Assembly (NCBI GenBank): GCA_964643295.1
Contig: CAZXSN010000002.1
Coordinates: 41,698 to 105,697 of the forward strand
DNA length: 64,000 bases
Direction: 5' to 3'
DNA from: Merdiplasma sp964643295
GTDB taxonomy: Bacteria; Bacillota; Clostridia; Lachnospirales; Lachnospiraceae
How positions within the stretch are numbered: the stretch's first letter is position 1; each line of letters opens with the position of its first letter. The position numbers and the translations under genes were made by a program. A model generated the notes under the pieces. It was not told where the DNA came from. It ran no database searches and saw only the letters and a program-made list of their open reading frames with translations. Below, piece after piece: positions 8,840 to 17,157 of the stretch.

Positions 8840-9745
8840 TCAAATACTTTCTTTGTATGCCTCATTCATGCCTAAAAAGCATTTTGCGTAGTGGATAAAC
8901 GCCGTGGCTGCCGGGCTGAAAGGCTGCTCCCTTTTCCAGGCAAACGCAGCGGTCGCGGTCAGATCCGGAGAAAGGGGGATGCTCTTTAACATCTTCTGAT
9001 CCCAAAACGGCGTGGATCCGTCGATTACGACCGGATAAGCGATGCCCTTTAACGCCATGACCGCCGCGTTGGTGCTTAAGTTGGAGGTCATCACCACACG
9101 CAGACGGGCAAACCGCTCGCCAAACCAGTTCGCGAGTTCATTCTGCACGTTTAAACGGGCGGGAAGACACAAGGGGAGATTTTCCAGATCAAAGGCGGTT
9201 ACGCTCTCCTTTTTCGCCAGCGCATCGTCAGATCTTGCAAGCACACACCAGTGCTCCGGCCTGCTTAAGCGCACAAACTCAAACTTTTCCATGTCGACGG
9301 GTTCCAGCAAAAGGCCCGCGTCCGTCACGCCGCGCTCGATTCGCTCCCGCACCACATCGGCCGTCGCTGTATAAAGATCAAAATATACATTTGGGTACCG
9401 CTGCCGAAACGAAACGCAAAGATCCGACAGATCAGACATCGATGCCATCTCTCCGCACCCTAAGGACACAGTCCCCTCAATGAATTCCTCCTGCTCGGCC
9501 AGTTCGTTCTTCGTTTTATCGACTAGCTGTAAGATCTCCTCAGCCCGGCGCCGCAGAAGCATTCCCTCGTTTGTCAGCCGGATTTTTCTGCTGCCGCGCT
9601 CAAACAGGGTAACTCCCAGTTCCTCTTCCAACTGCGCCAGCTGCCGGGAGAGTGTGGGCTGCGTGATATGCAGGGCCTCTGAGGCCTTCGTAATTCCCTC
9701 CTCCCGGGCAACGGCAAGAAAATACTGCAGGACGCGAATCTCCAT
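8840..9745 (-). CDS. LysR family transcriptional regulator
   Basis: 301 aa. The N-terminal winged helix-turn-helix is clear (MEIRVLQYFLAVAREEGITK, then SEALHITQPTLSRQLAQLEEE and LGVTLFERG). Residues about 90-295 form the periplasmic-binding-protein-like effector domain. It lies just before the MATE gene on the same strand with a predicted promoter of its own at 9782-9810. Regulation of the MATE pump is the simple inference; the effector ligand is unknown. Confidence 0.93.
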   Translation of the reverse strand: MEIRVLQYFLAVAREEGITKASEALHITQPTLSRQLAQLEEELGVTLFERGSRKIRLTNEGMLLRRRAEEILQLVDKTKNELAEQEEFIEGTVSLGCGEMASMSDLSDLCVSFRQRYPNVYFDLYTATADVVRERIERGVTDAGLLLEPVDMEKFEFVRLSRPEHWCVLARSDDALAKKESVTAFDLENLPLCLPARLNVQNELANWFGERFARLRVVMTSNLSTNAAVMALKGIAYPVVIDGSTPFWDQKMLKSIPLSPDLTATAAFAWKREQPFSPAATAFIHYAKCFLGMNEAYKESI

Positions 9746-9781
9746 GACAACCTTCCCCCATCCCTCTGTGAGTTTCTTTTG

Positions 9782-9810
9782 ATCCTACCATACTCCTTCG
9801 CGCAAGGCAA
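9782..9810 (-). promoter_or_regulatory. Predicted promoter of the LysR-MATE pair
   Basis: Minus strand TTGCCT (9810-9805) and TAGGAT (9787-9782) with a 17-base spacer, about 35 bases before the LysR start. Confidence 0.5.
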
Positions 9811-9875
9811 GAAAACGTTTTCCTGCGCAGACGTTTCTTTCCCAGTCCGGGAATTCTCAGGGTAAATCCCATCCT

Positions 9876-10093
9876 ATGATTACAGCGTCAAAAGCCTGAA
9901 CTTTCGGCTGAAAAGCAGCTAAAGGGTGAATAGGCTATTTGACGCGCCCCAAACAGAGGTAAGAAGTGGGGTATGTTTAACCGACCATAAGCGGAGCTAA
10001 AAAAGGGGCTCCAGAATTTAAGAATGTTGACCAGGATTGTGTAAGCTTAAAGCAGCGGAACAATCCGTAATCACCTTTTGACGCCTGAATCAT
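9876..10093 (+). repeat. Structured intergenic repeat element, copy 1 (full length)
   Basis: A 218-bp noncoding element with a second copy at 63842-64000. TGATTAC (9877-9883) pairs with GTAATCA (10067-10073) and encloses four further stems: GCGTCAAAAGCCT (9885-9897) with AGGCTATTTGACGC (9932-9945), CCCCA/TGGGG (9947-9951 with 9967-9971), GGAGC/GCTCC (9993-9997 with 10008-10012) and GGATTGT/ACAATCC (10034-10040 with 10060-10066). A third version of the TTTTGACGC box follows at 10075-10084, then AATCAT at the end, making an alternative inverted-repeat pairing with the 5' end. It could be a structured RNA gene or a MITE/REP-like mobile repeat. Strand is assigned only by its likeness to copy 2. 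Confidence 0.75.
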
Positions 10094-10121
10094 AGAATTT
10101 TATCCGGGATTTCAGCCAAGT

Positions 10122-10148
10122 AAAAAGGTGCGTCCGCAGACGCACCTT
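10122..10148 (-). terminator. Rho-independent terminator of the cstA operon
   Basis: Minus strand AAGGTGCGTC, loop TGCG, GACGCACCTT, then further T residues (to 10122). A strong 10-bp stem about 30 bases after the cstA stop codon. Confidence 0.9.
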
Positions 10149-10177
10149 CTCATATGTTCGTATTGTTGTCTTTCTTC

Positions 10178-11914
10178 TTATGCTCTCCTGCGGGACTTCT
10201 CCCTGGCCTGTCTTGTCAGAGTCTGAATGCCTTCCACCGCAAGCACCCCTGCCAGGATGACAAGCAGAGTAGCGATACCGGCACGAATCCAGTTCCAGAC
10301 ATCACCCGCCCCGCCAAGTGCGGTCGTCACATTGGTAGAGATCGTCTGAATCAGGGATACCACAGTTACCACCAGCATAAAGGCCATCGGGAACAGGAAC
10401 ATTTTGTTCGACTTACCGATATCGCCCAGCCAGGCAGCCACTGCCAGAAGGCCCAGCGCAGCCAGCAGCTGATTAGCGGCGCCAAACAGCGGCCAGATCT
10501 TGGAATAACCGGTCAGACCAAGAGCGATCCCCAGCACAACCGTAATCGCCGTTGCCACATACGGGTTCGTCAGAGTTTTCTTAAATCCGGTCGCGTCTTT
10601 ATAGGTCTGTCCCGGCTCCAGCCAGAACTCCTGGAACATGTAGCGGGCCAGACGGGTAGCCGTATCCAGAGACGTTAAGCAGAAAGCGGAAACCGCCAGC
10701 ACCAGCATGGAGAAGATGACCTCCTCCGCTCCGGCCAGGAACGGGATCTGCGCACACATCCTGGAAATACCGGTTGCAAATACGTTCGTCGGGGTGGTAA
10801 TCCCGCCCGGAACATACTCCGACCAGATATATCCTACCGCGCACAGGGAGATTAACGCCAGTGCGCACTCAATCAGCATGCCGCCGTAAGCGATCGGCTT
10901 GGCATCTGTTTCCTTATCCAGCTGCTTCGAAGTAGTACCGGAACCAACCAGAGAGTGGAAACCGGAGATAGCGCCGCAGGCGATCGTCACAAACAGGGCA
11001 GGGAACAGACTTCCAAGCGAAGTGCCGGATCCATACTGACCGCTGTCCACAAAACCGGTAAAGGCCGGGATTTCCAGTGACGGATGAGCGCCGATAATGC
11101 CCACCACAGCCACAATCATCATGCCGTAAAGCAGGAAAGAACTTAGGTAGTCACGCGGCTGCAGCAAAATCCACACCGGCGTGACGGAGGCGATCGCGAT
11201 ATAAACACCTACAATGATCATCCAGGTCGTTCCGTTTAAGTAAAGCGGATGCCACACATATCCCAGAGCCATGCAGCCGACAATCGCTGCCACGCCAAGT
11301 ACGGTAGACACACCTAACGGCGTATTGCGGCGGTAGACCAGGAAACCGAAGGCAATCGCTACCACGATAAAGAGCAGGGAGATCATGGCTGTACGGGCAT
11401 TGGCCGCACTGGCAGCCACATCCACCGCTCCCGTTTCCGTGTAGGTCGCGGTAAAGGTATTGGCGACGATCGAGGCGAACGCAGCAACCACCAGGATCAG
11501 CGTCAGGTAAGAGAAGATCAGGAACAGCTTCTTCGCGCGTGGGCCGATACTCTTGGCGATGACCTCGCCAATGGACTGCCCCTTGTTGCGGATCGAAGCA
11601 AATAAAGCGCCGAAATCATGGACAGCGCCAAAGAAGATACCGCCGATCAGCACCCAAAGCATGACCGGTACCCAGCCAAAGACGGCTGCCTGGATCGGTC
11701 CGTTGATCGGGCCGGCTCCGGCGATCGATGAGAAGTGATGCCCCATCAGAACCGGTGCCTTGGCCGGAACATAGTCCTGACCGTCTTCCATTGTGTGAGC
11801 CGGCGTAGGTCCACCCTCACCAACGCCCCATTTTTTCGCGAGCCAGCCGCCGTAGAAGATATATCCGCAGACTAAGACGGCGATGCCCACAAGCAGGATT
11901 ACAACAGCATTCAT
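10178..11914 (-). CDS. cstA: CstA family peptide/pyruvate transporter (carbon starvation protein)
   Basis: 578 aa, highly hydrophobic with many membrane segments. The diagnostic N-terminal half is present (YIFYGGWLAKKWG, then GHHFSSIAGAGPINGP and GAVHDFGALFASIRNKG), with a further conserved SGFHSLVGSGTTSKQL segment. Members of the family take up peptides or pyruvate when carbon is scarce. The ATG at 11914 overlaps the upstream gene's stop as ATGA with GGGAGG before it, so the two are translationally coupled. A strong terminator follows. The pyruvate-versus-peptide preference cannot be read from the sequence. Confidence 0.9.
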   Translation of the reverse strand: MNAVVILLVGIAVLVCGYIFYGGWLAKKWGVGEGGPTPAHTMEDGQDYVPAKAPVLMGHHFSSIAGAGPINGPIQAAVFGWVPVMLWVLIGGIFFGAVHDFGALFASIRNKGQSIGEVIAKSIGPRAKKLFLIFSYLTLILVVAAFASIVANTFTATYTETGAVDVAASAANARTAMISLLFIVVAIAFGFLVYRRNTPLGVSTVLGVAAIVGCMALGYVWHPLYLNGTTWMIIVGVYIAIASVTPVWILLQPRDYLSSFLLYGMMIVAVVGIIGAHPSLEIPAFTGFVDSGQYGSGTSLGSLFPALFVTIACGAISGFHSLVGSGTTSKQLDKETDAKPIAYGGMLIECALALISLCAVGYIWSEYVPGGITTPTNVFATGISRMCAQIPFLAGAEEVIFSMLVLAVSAFCLTSLDTATRLARYMFQEFWLEPGQTYKDATGFKKTLTNPYVATAITVVLGIALGLTGYSKIWPLFGAANQLLAALGLLAVAAWLGDIGKSNKMFLFPMAFMLVVTVVSLIQTISTNVTTALGGAGDVWNWIRAGIATLLVILAGVLAVEGIQTLTRQAREKSRRRA

Positions 11915-12453
11915 TTTTTCATTCCTCCCGTTTTTTTATAAGAACCCTGCAGCATTTTCTTCATGCTCCTTCCCGCGCTGTTCGTCTCAATGCTGCCGTT
12001 TGAGCAGTTCAGCACGGCGGCGTGGAATTCCATCCACCCGTAGAAGGAAAAGCGGAAGTTCTTATAGATTCTGCACCTCTTCAGTGCATGTGCTCCCTCT
12101 TTTGTACACTGGTCGCAGAGAAACAGTGCGGTAATGTAGGAGTACATATGTCCGGGAGCTGGGTGAATAAGCTCCATCCCTTTCTCATATGCATATGACC
12201 GGCACGCCTCAAAGATCTCCGCCGTCAGCTCAGGAACGGAAAAAATATAGACGTACTCGTTCGAATCTGCCTCCCAGAGCTTTGCCTTCTTCACCAGCAC
12301 GTACTTCTCTGAGTGCACATGAAATGCGCACGTCGCGCACAGGGGAACATCGGTCTCTTCCAGGCGGTCCACGTCAAAATATACGGAATACCCCTGCAGG
12401 AGGTCCTCCAGAACCAGTTCCCTGAAACTGTTCATTACCCCGAGACTTTCCAT
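11911..12453 (-). CDS. Conserved hypothetical protein translationally coupled to cstA
   Basis: 180 aa, soluble, not recognised with confidence. Visible features are two Cys-x2-Cys pairs (CATC near residue 40 and CDQC near residue 113) that could bind a metal, many aromatic residues, and a basic C-terminus (KKMLQGSYKKTGGMKK). It has its own promoter (12487-12515) and the SD GGAAGGAAGG; its stop overlaps the cstA start by four bases. The fixed pairing hints at a role in transporter regulation or assembly, but nothing in the sequence proves it. Confidence 0.75.
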   Translation of the reverse strand: MESLGVMNSFRELVLEDLLQGYSVYFDVDRLEETDVPLCATCAFHVHSEKYVLVKKAKLWEADSNEYVYIFSVPELTAEIFEACRSYAYEKGMELIHPAPGHMYSYITALFLCDQCTKEGAHALKRCRIYKNFRFSFYGWMEFHAAVLNCSNGSIETNSAGRSMKKMLQGSYKKTGGMKK

Positions 12454-12486
12454 TTTTTCCTTCCTTCCTCAAAACAGGCTCTTTCT

Positions 12487-12515
12487 ATTCTATCAGCAAC
12501 GCGTCCGGAATGCAA
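12487..12515 (-). promoter_or_regulatory. Predicted promoter of the hypothetical-cstA operon
   Basis: Minus strand TTGCAT (12515-12510) and TAGAAT (12492-12487) with a 17-base spacer, about 30 bases before the start of the 180-aa gene. Confidence 0.6.
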
Positions 12516-12657
12516 GAGTTGATTCGCCAAAAAATTTAGAAAATTTACGGAAATTTTAGATTTGTAAACAATACTTTCGGGAAATTCCTTCATTTCCCCA
12601 AAAAACTTTGGAAAGCCCTTGGGGCAGCTGCCCGTAAGCCGACCCATCTTTCTCGTA

Positions 12658-12704
12658 CAAAAAGCGGGCGGCTAAGAGAAAACCCTCCAAGCCAACACCC
12701 GCTT
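12658..12704 (-). terminator. Probable terminator after rpoD
   Basis: Minus strand AAGCGGG plus GGCT pair with AGCC plus CCCGCTT around a 16-base loop, followed by TTTTT. It lies about 40 bases after the rpoD stop and separates it from the cstA operon. Confidence 0.65.
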
Positions 12705-12745
12705 CTTTGTTCTTACTTTACCTTATTGGTCTTACATTACTTTGA

Positions 12746-13873
12746 TCAGGTCAGGAAGTCCTTCAGCCTCTTGCTGCGCGACGGATGGCGAAGCTTCCGA
12801 AGCGCCTTGGCCTCGATCTGCCGGATGCGCTCCCTGGTCACGTTAAACTCTCTGCCCACTTCCTCGAGTGTACGCGCCCGTCCGTCCTCCAGCCCGAAGC
12901 GCAGCCGCACCACCTGGCGTTCCCGCTCGGTCAAAGATTCCAGGGCCGTGCTTAACTCCTCCCGCAGCATGGAAAACGCGGCTGAATCCGCCGGGGAGAG
13001 GGCCGTATCATCCTCGATAAAGTCCCCCAGATGGCTGTCGTCCTCCTCACCGATCGGGGTATCTAAGGAAACCGGATCCCTGGAAATCTTTAAGACCTCC
13101 CGCACCCTGGACACCGGAACGCCTAAACGGTCCGCCACCTCCTCCGCGGTCGGCTCGCGTCCCAGTTCCTGCAAAAGGGTTCTGGTCATGCGTAAGGTCT
13201 TGTTAATGGTCTCCACCATATGCACCGGCACACGGATCGTCCGCCCGGTATCCGCGATCCCTCTCGTGATGGCCTGACGGATCCACCAGGTCGCATAGGT
13301 GCTGAACTTGTAGCCTTTCGTATAATCAAACTTGTCGACCGCTTTCATAAGACCCATGTTCCCCTCCTGGATCAGATCCAGAAACGGCATTCCGCGGCCC
13401 ACATACTTCTTGGCGATGCTGACGACCAGACGCAGATTTGCCTCCGTCAGTTTCTTCTTCGCTTCCTCATCGCCCTGCTCCACGCGCTTGGCAAGCTCCA
13501 CTTCCTCCTCGCTCGTTAGAAGCGGGACGCTGCCGATCTCCTTTAAGTACATGCGTACCGGATCCTCGGTGCTTACGCCCTCCAGCACATCCATCCCTTC
13601 AAGGCCGTCAATCTCATCCTCGGCGTTCAGCAGAAGATCCTCATCCGCGTCCAGCAGAATTTCATCTGCCTGATCTTCCGGAGATTTGCCCTGCAGGATA
13701 TCCACGTTGTGGCGTTCCATATACTCCAGGATCGCATCGATCCGATCCTCGTTCAGATCGAATCCCTCGAAAGCTTTCAACACCTCGTCATAATCCAGGA
13801 TATTCTTCTTGTTCTTAGCCTGTTCGGCCAGCCCTTCAAGAATTTTGTAAAACTGTTCCTGCTGCTCATCCAT
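12746..13873 (-). CDS. rpoD: RNA polymerase housekeeping sigma factor RpoD (SigA)
   Basis: 375 aa, the usual length of Gram-positive SigA. A short acidic region 1.1 is followed by region 1.2 (DPVRMYLKEIGSVPLLTSEE), region 2 with core-binding and -10 recognition (DLIQEGNMGLMKAVDKFDY, FSTYATWWIRQAITR), region 3, and region 4 with the helix-turn-helix (TLEEVGREFNVTRERIRQIE) that reads the -35 box. This agrees with the TTGACA/TATAAT-like promoters seen in the window. In most Firmicutes rpoD follows dnaG; here its upstream neighbour is clpX and no primase gene is in view. A 9-bp inverted repeat lies just upstream of the gene. Confidence 0.98.
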   Translation of the reverse strand: MDEQQEQFYKILEGLAEQAKNKKNILDYDEVLKAFEGFDLNEDRIDAILEYMERHNVDILQGKSPEDQADEILLDADEDLLLNAEDEIDGLEGMDVLEGVSTEDPVRMYLKEIGSVPLLTSEEEVELAKRVEQGDEEAKKKLTEANLRLVVSIAKKYVGRGMPFLDLIQEGNMGLMKAVDKFDYTKGYKFSTYATWWIRQAITRGIADTGRTIRVPVHMVETINKTLRMTRTLLQELGREPTAEEVADRLGVPVSRVREVLKISRDPVSLDTPIGEEDDSHLGDFIEDDTALSPADSAAFSMLREELSTALESLTERERQVVRLRFGLEDGRARTLEEVGREFNVTRERIRQIEAKALRKLRHPSRSKRLKDFLT

Positions 13874-13907
13874 GTTTTCCCTTCGTCCCCTCCTTTTGCC
13901 GTTGTGA

Positions 13908-13941
13908 GGATCTGCCGAAGCGTAAGGAGCATACGGCAGAT
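13908..13941. repeat. Perfect 9-bp inverted repeat upstream of rpoD
   Basis: GATCTGCCG (13908-13916) and CGGCAGATC (13933-13941) are separated by 16 bases, about 35 bases before the rpoD start. There is no T run on the minus strand, so it is not a normal terminator. It may be an operator or a 5' leader hairpin. The rest of the 290-base gap between clpX and rpoD shows no gene and no clear promoter. Confidence 0.5.
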
Positions 13942-14163
13942 CTTCTAAGAGCGGTTCCTCAGGTTTTTTAGGATCCGTCCGGGGTACCCGTGCGAAGCTT
14001 ACTCTTGCCGGTTTTTCGCAGTCCGGAAAGCTTCCGGGGCTTCGAAACCGATCATCCTCTCATCCTTTTTCCTTCCAGGGTTTCCCGGTCTTATCCTGTA
14101 ACTTATGTCTTCAGTCTGTGCGCTTGTCTGTGCTTCTTCTTAAAACTTCCTCCCGGTGCCTTC

Positions 14164-15549
14164 CTACCCCTCCAGCGCGGGCAGACCGCGCATCGTAATC
14201 ACCGGTCCTCCGGTCTTTTCAATATAGGCTCTCGTGATCAGCACCGAACCGATGTTGTCATCCTTAGGGATCTCATACATGATATCCAGCATGAACTCCT
14301 CGATGATGGCCCGAAGCGCTCTGGCGCCGGTCTTCCTCTCCAGCGCCTTCTCGGCGATCGCCTCCAGGGCGTCGTCCGAAAACTCCAGCTTGACCTCGTC
14401 CAGTTCCAAAAGCTTCTGGTACTGCTTTAGTATCGCGTTCTTCGGCTCCTTTAAAATCTTAACCAGCATCTCTTTGGTCAGCGTCTGCAAAGCGAACACA
14501 ACCGGCAGCCGGCCGATAAACTCCGGGATCATGCCGAAATTGCGCAGATCCTCGAGGTTTACCTGCATCAAAAGATCCGGATCATTATCGTATTTATCCT
14601 TCAGATCAGAGCGGAAACCGATCGCCGCCTGCTGATTTAAGCGCTCCTTGATGATCTCATCCAGCCCCGGGAACGCTCCGCCGCAGATAAAGAGAATGTT
14701 CGTGGTATCCACCATTGTCATCGGCACCATGGCGTTTTTGCTCGAAGCGCCGACCGGCACCTCCACCTCGCTGCCCTCTAAGAGCTTTAACAGTCCCTGC
14801 TGCACGGATTCGCCGCTTACATCCCGCTGGTTTGTGTTGCGCTTCTTGGCGATCTTGTCGATCTCATCGATGAAAACGATTCCCCGCTGGGCGCGTTCCA
14901 CGTCATTGTCCGCCGCCGCTAAAAGCTTGGAGATGACACTCTCGATATCATCGCCGATGTAGCCGGCTTCCGTAAGTGAGGTGGCGTCGGCGATCGCCAG
15001 CGGCACATCCAGAAGACGGGCCAGCGTCTTGACGAGATAGGTCTTGCCGCAGCCGGTGGGACCGATCATTAACATGTTGGATTTGTCAATCTCGATCTCA
15101 TCCATCGTGTTTGTGAACACCCGCTTGTAATGGTTGTACACCGCCACGGAGATCACTTTCTTCGCGTGTTCCTGCCCGACCACATATTCATCGAGACTGG
15201 CCTTGATCTTGTGTGGTGGCGGGATGGAGTGGATGTCAAACTCCTTCTTCGCCTCCTTCTCCGGCTTTTTCTTCTTGATCTTCTGCTGTTTCGGAGCCTG
15301 CGCCTGCATGTCGTTAAAGTTGATCATCTTAAACCCCGGAATATTCTGCAGCTTGGACAGGTCCATGCTGCCTACGGTATCCAGGGTGCGCTGCATGCAG
15401 TCGGGGCAGATCGAAAGACCGCCCGGCATATCGAGCATCCGTCCCGTCTGGCTCTCCGTCCGGTGGCAGACCGAGCAGACCTTTTCGTAGGTCTGGTCAT
15501 CCGATCCGTTCCCGTTCTTATTATTGTTCCCATCTACGTTATCCGCCAT
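14164..15549 (-). CDS. clpX: ATP-dependent protease ATPase subunit ClpX
   Basis: 461 aa. The N-terminal zinc-binding domain has Cys25, Cys28, Cys48 and Cys51; a Lys-rich linker (about 88-102) leads to the AAA+ core. Walker A is GPTGCGKT (163-170) and Walker B is IVFIDEIDK. The pore loop reads GYIGDD instead of the usual GYVGED, the ClpP-contacting IGF tripeptide is present (AAIGFRSD), and sensor 2 lies in GARALR. It unfolds tagged proteins for ClpP. It is longer than standard ClpX (about 420 aa), mainly through the N-terminal and linker parts. No clpP or tig gene is adjacent, so it is not in the classic tig-clpP-clpX operon. Start: AAGGAG 6 bases before the ATG. Confidence 0.92.
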   Translation of the reverse strand: MADNVDGNNNKNGNGSDDQTYEKVCSVCHRTESQTGRMLDMPGGLSICPDCMQRTLDTVGSMDLSKLQNIPGFKMINFNDMQAQAPKQQKIKKKKPEKEAKKEFDIHSIPPPHKIKASLDEYVVGQEHAKKVISVAVYNHYKRVFTNTMDEIEIDKSNMLMIGPTGCGKTYLVKTLARLLDVPLAIADATSLTEAGYIGDDIESVISKLLAAADNDVERAQRGIVFIDEIDKIAKKRNTNQRDVSGESVQQGLLKLLEGSEVEVPVGASSKNAMVPMTMVDTTNILFICGGAFPGLDEIIKERLNQQAAIGFRSDLKDKYDNDPDLLMQVNLEDLRNFGMIPEFIGRLPVVFALQTLTKEMLVKILKEPKNAILKQYQKLLELDEVKLEFSDDALEAIAEKALERKTGARALRAIIEEFMLDIMYEIPKDDNIGSVLITRAYIEKTGGPVITMRGLPALEG

Positions 15550-15616
15550 GATTTCTCCTTAACCGTAAGTAAATACCTTTTCCCGGCAAACCCTACTTTA
15601 CCCGCACTGCCTTTCT

Positions 15617-16939
15617 TTACCACCAGTAATCAAACATGGAAAACGGGGAATACCCCGAATACCCTTCCTGCGTCTCCTGGGTTCTTTGAATTTTCCCCAG
15701 TGTAAGCGATACGCTTAGCGTTCCGTCATAATTTGCTCCCATGGAAGTATAGGTCACCTCGACGGTCTCCCCGTTTTCAAAGTAGTGGAGGATATCCTCC
15801 AGAGAATCCGTATCGCTGACGCGGTTTCCTTCCACCGACAAAATCACATCGCCGCTTTCGATTCCGGCCTTCTTCGCCGGTCCTCCCTCGGATACCGCGT
15901 AGACAAAGGCTCCGATCGGGATCTTGTAGTGTTCCATCGCCTCGGTGGTGACATTTCTCGCCTCCACGCCGAGGCTTCCCATCTGAGACTCCGCGACGCG
16001 CTCTCTGGTGGCCTTTTCGGCCATCTTATCCAAAATCGGCTTCGCCTCGTCCATGGGGATCGCGTATCCCATGCCTTCCGAGCCGGAGACCGCCGATTTC
16101 GCGGCATTGATGCCGATCACTTCCCCCGCTGCATTAAGCAGCGCTCCGCCGCTGTTGCCGTTGTTGATTGCCGCGTCGGTCTGCAGATAGGTCTGCGTTA
16201 CGCGGCCTGCCGTAAGGCTTCTCTCCAGGGCGCTGACACAGCCCTGTGTGACAGACTGCCCGTACCCTAAAGCGTTTCCGATGGCGATCACCCGGTCGCC
16301 GACGCGTAAGGTTTTCGAATCTCCCAGGTTCGCCACCGCGATCATCGAACGGATCTTTCGCGGAACATCTTTCGTATTCACCGCCAAAAGGGCGAGATCT
16401 CTGACCGCGTCCACGCCTTTTAACGAAGCGCTCACCAGAGCATCCGCCGCATATTCTTCCTCCACACTGAAACAGATGGTGAGCGTATCCGCCTCTTTCA
16501 CGACATGGTAGTTGGTCGCGATCAGATATTCATCATCGGTCTGACCGATCAGAATCCCGGAACCGGCGCTGGAATTGGAAATCTCCTGCCGGCCGTAGAA
16601 ATAGGATTCGATCACCTGCACCGTCTCACTGGTGATCGCCACTACGCTGGGCATGGCCGCTTCCACCACATCCGAGACATCGAGCGGTCCCCTGGGCCGG
16701 GTACTGCTTTCTGCGGAATTTTCCCCGGAAGAGCGCAGCTGCTGTCCCGACGGCGTCTGATCATTCTTCCCTCCTTCCAGCAGTTCGCTGACCGGCATCA
16801 TCGGAGTGCGGTCGCCGAAGGAAAAGAACAGATTTCCCACTACAATCGCCGTCAGCACACCCAAAACGATCACACTCACCAGGGACGGTTTGCGCCGGTT
16901 GTTGTTCCCGTCGCCCTCATAATTGCTCTGTTCGTACAT
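15617..16939 (-). CDS. HtrA/DegP-like membrane-anchored serine protease with PDZ domain
   Basis: About 440 aa. A cytoplasmic N-terminus is followed by one membrane anchor (SVIVLGVLTAIVVGNLFF), a Ser/Thr-rich linker, a trypsin-like domain with the triad His in NYHVV, Asp in VRDLALL and Ser in GNSGGAL, and one PDZ domain (GPAKKAGIESGDVILSVEG). Such proteins degrade or refold damaged exported proteins. The ATG at 16939 was chosen because AGAGG lies 8 bases upstream; a GTG three codons earlier is possible. It lies head to tail before clpX and rpoD, so the group combines envelope and cytoplasmic protein quality control with the main sigma factor. Confidence 0.95.
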   Translation of the reverse strand: MYEQSNYEGDGNNNRRKPSLVSVIVLGVLTAIVVGNLFFSFGDRTPMMPVSELLEGGKNDQTPSGQQLRSSGENSAESSTRPRGPLDVSDVVEAAMPSVVAITSETVQVIESYFYGRQEISNSSAGSGILIGQTDDEYLIATNYHVVKEADTLTICFSVEEEYAADALVSASLKGVDAVRDLALLAVNTKDVPRKIRSMIAVANLGDSKTLRVGDRVIAIGNALGYGQSVTQGCVSALERSLTAGRVTQTYLQTDAAINNGNSGGALLNAAGEVIGINAAKSAVSGSEGMGYAIPMDEAKPILDKMAEKATRERVAESQMGSLGVEARNVTTEAMEHYKIPIGAFVYAVSEGGPAKKAGIESGDVILSVEGNRVSDTDSLEDILHYFENGETVEVTYTSMGANYDGTLSVSLTLGKIQRTQETQEGYSGYSPFSMFDYWW

Positions 16940-17157
16940 CTGTCTCACCTCTCTTTCTGCTTATGGGAATACTTACTCCCAGGATGTAAGGATAACAGAA
17001 AATTGTGTCCTTTCTGTGTTACCTGATTTTTCGAAACAAGCCCAAAAATCCCAATCAATTCCCCCAAAAAGCTCCTCAAAGAGCATACCGGAACGAAAAT
17101 TTAAGTCCCTATCTTCTCAAAAATAAACAGGCAAACCTTAAAGATCTGTAAAAAGCC

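Noticed and set aside
8752..8865. Longer N-terminus for the MATE protein
   Set aside because: The extra 38 residues overlap the LysR gene and do not look like a MATE N-terminus; the internal ATG at 8751 gives a normal-length protein. Not excluded.
10154..10678. 174-codon plus-strand frame opposite cstA
   Set aside because: It starts inside the cstA terminator region and is antisense to conserved membrane segments.
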